Positions 58,673-64,000 of a DNA stretch of 64,000 bases are shown here, piece after piece. The DNA is taken from contig NZ_JAUSYQ010000002.1 in the NCBI RefSeq assembly GCF_030816965.1, positions 1,178,001 to 1,242,000 of the forward strand, given 5' to 3'. A model generated the notes under the pieces. The model saw only the letters and a list, made by a program, of their open reading frames with translations, did not search any database and was not told the DNA's origin. Made by a program: the position numbers and the translations under genes. The DNA is from Streptomyces canus. Its GTDB lineage: Bacteria > Actinomycetota > Actinomycetes > Streptomycetales > Streptomycetaceae. The number at the start of each line of letters is the position of its first letter. The first letter of the stretch is position 1.

Positions 58673-59118
58673 CACACACCCCCGTGGTACGGCGCCCACA
58701 CCAGCGAATCGTCCGCGGCATCCGACAGCGCGTTACCGACAAGCGGGCCCGCACCCTCGACCGCCGAGCGGATGTGCACCGTCCTCGACCGCATCCACGA
58801 CACCCGCCGCAGTGCGCGGGCAGCCATGGGTGCGAGGACCAGGCCGTCGCCCTGCAGCGTGGTGGAGACCTGGTCCTGCTGGATCTGCGTGGCATCCAGC
58901 CGCGTCTCCAGCCCGAACTGGCCCGCCAACCACGCGGCTTGACGGGCGACGGCCCGGCCCAGCCAGTAGAGATCCCGAGCCCGGATCCGAGGCGTGTCGT
59001 CCCAGATCCGGTTGGTGAAGATCTCGATGTCCGACTGGGCCTGGGCAAGCTGCTGGTCCGTCACCGTGACGCCCGTGGCGGTGATGACGTCCTGTGCGCT
59101 CGCCCAGGCGTTGACCAT
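58672..59118 (-). CDS. Head-tail connector protein, 148 residues
   Basis: Helical: DVITATGVTVTDQQLAQAQS, then DLYWLGRAVARQAAWLAGQF. Resembles the gp6/gp15-type connector that sits on the portal. Ends VWAPYHGGV. Inference rests mainly on synteny after the capsid genes. Confidence 0.7.
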   Translation of the reverse strand: MVNAWASAQDVITATGVTVTDQQLAQAQSDIEIFTNRIWDDTPRIRARDLYWLGRAVARQAAWLAGQFGLETRLDATQIQQDQVSTTLQGDGLVLAPMAARALRRVSWMRSRTVHIRSAVEGAGPLVGNALSDAADDSLVWAPYHGGV

Positions 59119-59119
59119 G

Positions 59120-59563
59120 TCAGCCCTCGGCCTTGCTGCTGCTGGTGTCCTGGCCGTCGGCTTCGATGACGTCGCGGGGCGTGGTGGTGTCCTCGGCCTT
59201 GTCGTCGATGCTCGACGGGACCGTTTCTACGGAATAGGTCAGCACCAGGGACTTGCCGTCGGGGTGCTCCTCCTGACCGTCGAAGGAGACGTCGCCGCGC
59301 GGGTGCAGGCCGCGCTGGATCGCCTCGCCGACGAGGGCGGCCCGGTTCGCCTCGTGCTGGTAGTCCTCGCCGGTCCAGGTGTCGGCGCGGACGACGAACT
59401 CCTTCACGTGCCGCGTGCCCTTGCTGCCGTCCGGGGAACGCTCGTCGACCTCGACGTCCGGGGCGCCGGCCTTCGCGGGGAACTGCCGCTGCCGCAGCTG
59501 CTCCTCGGTCTGGTTCGGCTTGTCGGCCGTGGTCTTGCTGCTGGTGGTCTTCCTCGCTGTCAT
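59120..59563 (-). CDS. Hypothetical phage structural protein, 147 residues
   Basis: Low-complexity N-terminus (MTARKTTSSKTTADKPNQTE); then a beta-rich part with EFVVRADTWTGEDYQHEANR and GKSLVLTYSVETVPSSIDD. Placed after the capsid gene, it may be a decoration or head-tail protein. Unrecognised. Confidence 0.6.
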   Translation of the reverse strand: MTARKTTSSKTTADKPNQTEEQLRQRQFPAKAGAPDVEVDERSPDGSKGTRHVKEFVVRADTWTGEDYQHEANRAALVGEAIQRGLHPRGDVSFDGQEEHPDGKSLVLTYSVETVPSSIDDKAEDTTTPRDVIEADGQDTSSSKAEG

Positions 59564-59584
59564 GGCTCACCTCCCTGCTGGCCG

Positions 59585-59614
59585 CCGTACCGCCCGGAGC
59601 CACGGGCGGTACGG
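59585..59614 (-). terminator. Hairpin downstream of the major capsid gene
   Basis: CCGTACCGCCCG and CGGGCGGTACGG form a perfect 12-bp stem over a 6-nt loop, 14 bp after the capsid gene ends. Likely a partial terminator that sets the high capsid level relative to downstream genes. Confidence 0.75.
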
Positions 59615-59628
59615 GGTTTGGGGGTGGG

Positions 59629-60543
59629 TCAGCCGACAAGGATGCTGGCGCCGCCCGGGTGGCCGTAGGCCCAGCCGCGGCGGGCGCGCATCTTGAGGAT
59701 CGACTCGTCCGTCAGGGCGCTGAGGCCGTCGCGTCCGTCGATGAACACGGACTCGGGGCCGGAGCGGATACCGAGGAGCATGAGCTCCGGGTTGACGAAC
59801 GCCATGATCGGCCGCCCGGTCGGGGACGGCGTGGCGGTCGCGGAGATCTTCGCGCCGAGGGACCAGCGGACCGGGACGTTGAAGATGGTGTCGGGCGTGC
59901 CCTGACCGTTCTCGTTGAAGATCGGGCGGGACTGGCCGTCGACGACGCCGCGAAGGCTCTTGCGGAACGCGGGGTGCGCGATCGCGACCATGCTGCTCGG
60001 GTCGAAGTAGTCGCCGCCCTCGACGTTGCCCATCGCGGTGGAGAACTCGCCGTAGGTCGGGGCGCCCGAGGCGGCGGCGGTGGTGATGTTCGTGCCGCCG
60101 GTGTAGGAGAGCGTGGCGTCGGTGGTGTTCAGTAGCTGGTAGAGGCTGGTGAAGGGGACCGTGGTGCCGTTGGACGCGGCGGACACGGCGAGGGACGCGT
60201 TGTCGATCATCTTGGCGTAGGACTTGCCCCAGCCGATCATCTTCGCCTCGATGACGTTGGCCACCGAGTCGTCGATGTCTTCCTCGGCGATCCGCGCGGC
60301 CTTGCCGAACTTGATCGCGCTGAGGAGTACTTCGTCGTTGAGGGAGGTGTCCTCGCCATACGCGCCGCCCTTGGCGACGACGTCGACGCCCATCCCGGCT
60401 GTCCTCGGGACGTGCTTGGTGTCGGATCCCATGGGGATGCGGGCCGCGAGGGACTCGACGGCGGACACCTGGAGCATGGACTGGATGACGCGGCTGGAGT
60501 CCCACTCTTCAGGAATCCACGCCTCAAGCGTGTTGCGTGCCAC
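59629..60543 (-). CDS. Major capsid protein, HK97-fold
   Basis: 304 residues. MARNTLEAWIPEEWDSSRVI; early N-arm, then DTKHVPRTAGMGVDVVAKGG, SLNDEVLLSAIKFGKAARIA, EEDIDDSVANVIEAK, MIAIAHP-type (SSMVAIAHPAFRKSLRGVVD) and the C-terminal GRPIMAFVNPELMLLGIRSG. This matches the actinophage HK97-like capsid family. Sits immediately after the scaffold. No protease gene is seen; the N-arm may be uncleaved. Confidence 0.9.
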   Translation of the reverse strand: MARNTLEAWIPEEWDSSRVIQSMLQVSAVESLAARIPMGSDTKHVPRTAGMGVDVVAKGGAYGEDTSLNDEVLLSAIKFGKAARIAEEDIDDSVANVIEAKMIGWGKSYAKMIDNASLAVSAASNGTTVPFTSLYQLLNTTDATLSYTGGTNITTAAASGAPTYGEFSTAMGNVEGGDYFDPSSMVAIAHPAFRKSLRGVVDGQSRPIFNENGQGTPDTIFNVPVRWSLGAKISATATPSPTGRPIMAFVNPELMLLGIRSGPESVFIDGRDGLSALTDESILKMRARRGWAYGHPGGASILVG

Positions 60544-60562
60544 TGGGCCCTCCTGCGGGCGC

Positions 60563-60599
60563 GTGATGGGGAGACGAGTTGGGGCTCGGGCCCCATCAC
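60563..60599. promoter_or_regulatory. Inverted repeat upstream of the capsid gene
   Basis: GTGATGGGG (60563-60571) and CCCCATCAC (60591-60599) form a 9-bp inverted repeat separated by 19 bp, in the 135-bp gap between scaffold and capsid. Probably an RNA hairpin in the leader of the capsid gene or processing site. Confidence 0.45.
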
Positions 60600-60678
60600 G
60601 GGCGCCTTCGCAATCAAGGGCGGTGGGCTGCTCCGATCACCGAAGCAATTCACCTGGTGATGAATATACCTGTGGTCG

Positions 60679-61395
60679 TCAAGCCCTGCCCAGGATCCGG
60701 GCCGCATGCTTCTCCGCAGTGGACTTCGGCTTCTCCACCGCGGCAGGCTTCGGCGCACCCGTCGGCCGCACCTTCGGCTTCGGCTTGTCCTGCGGCAGCA
60801 GCTCCGGGTAGTCGCCCTTGATCCGGTCGACCTCCGCCTCGACACCGAGGAGGTCACCGCCGTCGTCGACCGACACGGCATCCCAGTCGATGAGCTTCAG
60901 CAGCCGGTCCGGGGTCGCGAACCCGGCCTCGGCGAGCGCCGCCCGCACCCCGGCCTTCTTCATCGGCTCCCGGAACCGCTTCTCGCCCTCCTCGCGGGCC
61001 TCACGCAGGGCCTTCTCGTGCTCGGTCTCGTCACCGCGCGCCTTCTCCTCGAGCTCCTTGTTGCGGAGCCGGTGCCGCTTGGCGTCGTCGTTGGCCTTCT
61101 TCAATGCGGCCTGCGTGCGCGCCCACTCGTCCCTCGACGGCGGCTTGAAGTCCTCGGGCTCGTCGGTCTTCTTCGCCGGGGGCTTCGGCTTCGGCGTCTC
61201 GTCGGGCTCCGGCTCGGCGTCCGTGTCCGGCTCCGCCTCGGGCTCCTCGTCGGGGACTTCGACGTCCGGGTCGTCGTCCGTCTCCGCGCCACCGGCGATG
61301 ACGTGGATCGGCCGGCCGTCGGCGCGGTAGCCGAGGATGGTGCCGGGCGGGAGGCTGATGCCTTCGGCCTGCTCGACGTTGGGGTGGATGCCCAT
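60679..61395 (-). CDS. Phage scaffolding protein
   Basis: 238 residues, highly charged. After a short N-terminus (MGIHPNVEQAEGISLPPGTI) an acidic/Pro tract (PEAEPDTDAEPEPDETPKPK) precedes a long coiled coil (AALKKANDDAKRHRLRNKEL) and a C-terminal capsid-binding helix with Pro/Lys-rich ending. Its order before the major capsid gene is the classic one for siphophage scaffold proteins, which are removed or released during maturation. Confidence 0.85.
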   Translation of the reverse strand: MGIHPNVEQAEGISLPPGTILGYRADGRPIHVIAGGAETDDDPDVEVPDEEPEAEPDTDAEPEPDETPKPKPPAKKTDEPEDFKPPSRDEWARTQAALKKANDDAKRHRLRNKELEEKARGDETEHEKALREAREEGEKRFREPMKKAGVRAALAEAGFATPDRLLKLIDWDAVSVDDGGDLLGVEAEVDRIKGDYPELLPQDKPKPKVRPTGAPKPAAVEKPKSTAEKHAARILGRA

Positions 61396-61446
61396 GGTGT
61401 TCTCCCATCACGGGGTTTGGCGGCGGCCCGTCACGGGCGCCGGGGT

Positions 61447-62460
61447 TTATGCGGCCGTCGCGAACTGGCCGGTGCGGAGCGCTGTACGGGCGCGGGCTTC
61501 AACAGCGGGCAGCAGGTCGGGTTCGGTGCGCAGGAGCTCCCGCACGGCACGCAGCCTGGCGGCCCGGGATTCGGAGGGGCGCGCCACGCCGTAGGCGAGA
61601 GACCGGTGCGCCTCCCGCCGCAAAGCGAGAGGGAACGGGACCCCGTCCGCCGTCCACGCCTCGCGCCAGGGGACGGTGCGGCAGCGGCAGTGACCGTGAA
61701 GCGGCGGCCCGTCAACGGCGGGCGCCGAAGTGCGACGCTGCCGGGGGTCCCAGGACAGGCCGCCCGGGAACGGCTCACCGACAGGGGCGGAACGGCCCGT
61801 GTAGGCGAGGCAGCGAACGCACGCGTCCGCCTCGGACACCCACAGCCGCACTCCCCTCACCGCGCGGGTAACTGTGTCCAAGCCCTCGTTGACGGCCGTA
61901 CCCACAACCCAGGCGATGTGTCCGCGGGTCGCGGAGACAGCTGCGCGGCCAGCGGCCAGCCCGGTCAGGAGGTGCGTCCACCGCGTCACACGGTCCGGAT
62001 GCAGGAGAAACAGGGCACGGTCCCGGCGCTGCACGACCACGTCGACGAGGCGGCGAGCCTCACCACGCAGAGCGCGGCCGGGCGTCAGCTTCGGTGCCGG
62101 CCGACGTCGGCCGGATGCGGCGCGCGCGAACTCGATGCCCTGCCGGGCGCCGAGGGTGAGAGCTTCGGCCAGCGCGCCTTCCAGGGCTGCGGTGGCGCGG
62201 GGGGCGAGGGCGTCGAGGATGCGGCGGATCGCGGCACGGGCGGCGGCGATGATGCGGCGCAGCAGGTCACCCGCGGTTGCCGCCTGGTCGGGGCCGCCGA
62301 ATGTGTGCGTCCATGCGGCCAGGGTGCGGCGGATCAGTTCCGCGAACAGGGTGTCGCTGTCACCGACGGCCGCGACCCCGATGCGCTTCTCGAGGTCGAT
62401 GACCTGCCGGGTGTGCTCGTCCTGGACGAGGCGGAACAGGTCGTCGCTGCTGTACGGCAT
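61447..62460 (-). CDS. Mu gpF-like minor head (head morphogenesis) protein
   Basis: 337 residues. Helical N-terminal part (LFRLVQDEHTRQVIDLEKRI), long Arg-rich helical body, then the gpF/SPP1 gp7-like C-terminal motif: DACVRCLAYTGRSAPVGEPF and DGPPLHGHCRCRTVPWREAW, which provide a Cys/His zinc-binding set. Placed directly after the portal; its start ATG overlaps the portal stop (TGATG). It is injected with DNA or helps prohead assembly in relatives. Confidence 0.83.
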   Translation of the reverse strand: MPYSSDDLFRLVQDEHTRQVIDLEKRIGVAAVGDSDTLFAELIRRTLAAWTHTFGGPDQAATAGDLLRRIIAAARAAIRRILDALAPRATAALEGALAEALTLGARQGIEFARAASGRRRPAPKLTPGRALRGEARRLVDVVVQRRDRALFLLHPDRVTRWTHLLTGLAAGRAAVSATRGHIAWVVGTAVNEGLDTVTRAVRGVRLWVSEADACVRCLAYTGRSAPVGEPFPGGLSWDPRQRRTSAPAVDGPPLHGHCRCRTVPWREAWTADGVPFPLALRREAHRSLAYGVARPSESRAARLRAVRELLRTEPDLLPAVEARARTALRTGQFATAA

Positions 62461-63989
62461 CAACTGTCCTCCTGCGCCTGCGCGAGCGCCTCAAGGTCGT
62501 CGATCGCACCGGACATGAGCGCGCTCACCTGATCGCTGGTGATGACGCCGAGGGCCTGGGCTGCGCCGAGCTTCTGCGCACTGTCGGCCAGGGCGGCGAG
62601 GACATCGACGCGGCGCTGAAGTTCCGCATCATCGGTGCCCGTGAGCCAGGCGTCGACCTGCTCGGCCCGATATCCGGCCTCCATCAACGCCTGACGGCGC
62701 GGGACTCCGGCCCTGATTTTCGCTTCGACGGTCTGCCAGCCCTGCGCGTCGGTGACGGATCGGGCGGGCACCCAGTCGACGGTGACGACCGGGTCGTCGA
62801 TGCCGAGGCGGCGCAGGGCGAACACGAATGCGGCGTGGGCTTCGGCGCCGTAGCCGGTCTGCCGGTCTTCGATCTTGCTGATGAAGGGGCTGTCTTCCTC
62901 CTGGAAGGAGACCCCGGATCGCTGGCTGGACGACTGCGGGTCGAACATGCGCAGCGGGGTGTCGGTGATCTGCGCCATCGCACGGACGTTGAAGTTGATG
63001 GGGTTGAGGAACACTTCGGGGTTCGCTGCGTCGAACTGCCCGACGGACTTGTAGCCGCGCAGCAGCCACATCTCACCCGGCCCGGCCTTCAACGAGCTGT
63101 CGTCACCGGTATCAGACGGGCCCGCGCCGTTGTCGTTGCGCGGCCAGTCATCGTCGTCGAAGTCGCCCGGCTCCAGGTCGGACGTGTCCGTGGTGGCGGT
63201 CTCGGTGAGTGCGTACCGCTGGGGGGCGCCCTGGTAGTCGACCGTGCCCATGTGGGTGGCCTGCAGCTTCGTGATGGCGTTCTGCGGGCCGTAGGCCCCG
63301 AAGTGCTCGGGGACGCCGTAAGGCCGGTCGGTGCGGAAGTGGAAGACGGGCTGCTCACCCCAGTCGTGGTCGATCAGCCACGACTCGGGATCGTCTTCGA
63401 CGGCGGGCCAGTGCAGCCAGTCGGCAGCCTTCTCCCCGGTGGAGTTCTGGCTGGTGGTCCAGCGTTCGGTGCGGTCGTCGTAGTACAACTCGGCCCGCAG
63501 GAACGGCCCGTCACGCCACTTCTTGATCGTGAACGCTTTGCGGCGCGGATTCTCCTCGTCGTAGATCACGCGCACGGTCTGCGGCGAGTTGTAGAACATC
63601 TCAACCCGCAGCACATTCCCCTGCTCGTCCTCAACGGGCAGGACCATCAGGTAGGCGTCGCCGTACTCGCCCGCCCGCCGGAACAGGTTCTTCATCTCCA
63701 AATTGAGCTGGTTGTCCTGCCAGATCTGAGAGATGAGGAGGTTCGTCGCCTCGTCGGGGCTGGTGATGGCCGCGATCTTCAGCCGGTTCGTGACCGCGTT
63801 GACCGGGGTTTTCGCAAAGTTGAGGTCGAAGTCGATGTTGTGGGCGGCGAGGGCGCGGCGCAGGCGGACGCTGGTGAAGACCTCGGGGACCTTGCCGTCG
63901 TAGTAGGTCTGCGCCTGGTCGTAGCGGGGGCGAGCGTCGGTGAGTTCCTCGATGCCGTACATGAGGTCGGCGCGGGGGTCGACGTTCAC
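62460..63989 (-). CDS. Phage portal protein (SPP1 gp6-like)
   Basis: 509 residues as seen. Contains DQAQTYYDGKVPEVFTSVRL, DLNFAKTPVNAVTNRLKIAA, AGEYGDAYLMVLPVEDEQGN, YNSPQTVRVIYDEENPRRKA, FHFRTDRPYGVPEHFGAYGP, and PEVFLNPINFNVRAMAQITD, the family signature of SPP1-type portals. It forms the dodecameric vertex through which DNA is packaged. The GTG at 63989 has a GGAAG box 5 nt before it, but the frame is open to the window edge, so a longer start cannot be excluded. Terminase genes should lie just beyond. Confidence 0.87.
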   Translation of the reverse strand: MNVDPRADLMYGIEELTDARPRYDQAQTYYDGKVPEVFTSVRLRRALAAHNIDFDLNFAKTPVNAVTNRLKIAAITSPDEATNLLISQIWQDNQLNLEMKNLFRRAGEYGDAYLMVLPVEDEQGNVLRVEMFYNSPQTVRVIYDEENPRRKAFTIKKWRDGPFLRAELYYDDRTERWTTSQNSTGEKAADWLHWPAVEDDPESWLIDHDWGEQPVFHFRTDRPYGVPEHFGAYGPQNAITKLQATHMGTVDYQGAPQRYALTETATTDTSDLEPGDFDDDDWPRNDNGAGPSDTGDDSSLKAGPGEMWLLRGYKSVGQFDAANPEVFLNPINFNVRAMAQITDTPLRMFDPQSSSQRSGVSFQEEDSPFISKIEDRQTGYGAEAHAAFVFALRRLGIDDPVVTVDWVPARSVTDAQGWQTVEAKIRAGVPRRQALMEAGYRAEQVDAWLTGTDDAELQRRVDVLAALADSAQKLGAAQALGVITSDQVSALMSGAIDDLEALAQAQEDS

Positions 63990-64000
63990 GTCGTCTTCCA

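Noticed and set aside
1..64000. CRISPR array, rRNA or riboswitch
   Set aside because: No regularly spaced 25-40 bp repeats, no rRNA-like sequence, and no recognisable riboswitch core were seen. The tandem repeats found have 7- and 9-bp units.

Overview
The window is very GC-rich. Its genes carry Streptomyces hallmarks: GTG starts, Tat and lipoprotein signals, a streptogrisin protease, a sulphur leader peptide and DUF5709. I read it as a Streptomyces chromosome (host genes about 1-28,750) running into a temperate siphophage-type prophage. The prophage leaves the window at the right edge, inside or just after its portal gene.

Host part. A truncated MFS carboxylate/sialate permease comes first, then a streptogrisin-type protease. 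Next are two divergent secreted hydrolases that look like an extracellular polyhydroxybutyrate depolymerase and a 3-hydroxybutyrate-oligomer hydrolase. A Tat-exported polysaccharide-lyase-like jelly-roll protein and a YjbQ-family protein are separated by a tandem repeat and a hairpin. An ssuCBA sulfonate importer follows. It is preceded by a 27-residue Cys-containing leader peptide that appears to be leaderless, and followed by a flavin monooxygenase. Then come MltG, a MarR/ABC-exporter divergent pair with a visible operator, DctA, a PNGase A-like secreted protein and an L,D-transpeptidase lipoprotein. A two-gene heterodimeric ABC exporter has complementary degeneration of its two ATPase domains. 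After a repeat-rich 1.1 kb gap (including a 16-copy 7-bp repeat) come DUF5709, ribosomal protein L31 type B, a membrane metal-dependent hydrolase, a DUF3516 DEAD-box helicase and a TesB thioesterase.

Accessory zone (about 28,900-34,000). Many small genes of mobile-element style lie here: an XRE regulator, a stand-alone GntR winged helix with a clear operator array, a LexA-N-domain-only regulator, DUF6221 and DUF6233 proteins, a Ku end-binding protein and a small secreted peptidoglycan-binding protein. Whether this zone is prophage or an older island is unresolved, because no att site could be identified.

Prophage (about 34,149 to beyond 64,000). Most genes are on the minus strand and so read right to left: portal, Mu F-like head protein, scaffold, major capsid, connectors, major tail protein, tail chaperones G/GT with a canonical GGGAAAA slippery site, a tape measure with an NlpC/P60-like domain, tail and tip proteins, endolysin, small membrane proteins, endonuclease VII, a collagen-like membrane protein, an excisionase-like HTH and a tyrosine integrase. 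Between the tail and lysis modules a plus-strand operon (39,550-44,800) of overlapping genes carries a sugar-nucleotide epimerase and two glycosyltransferase-like proteins. I infer a phage-encoded glycosylation cassette with its own promoter/operator block, and this is the most unusual system in the window.
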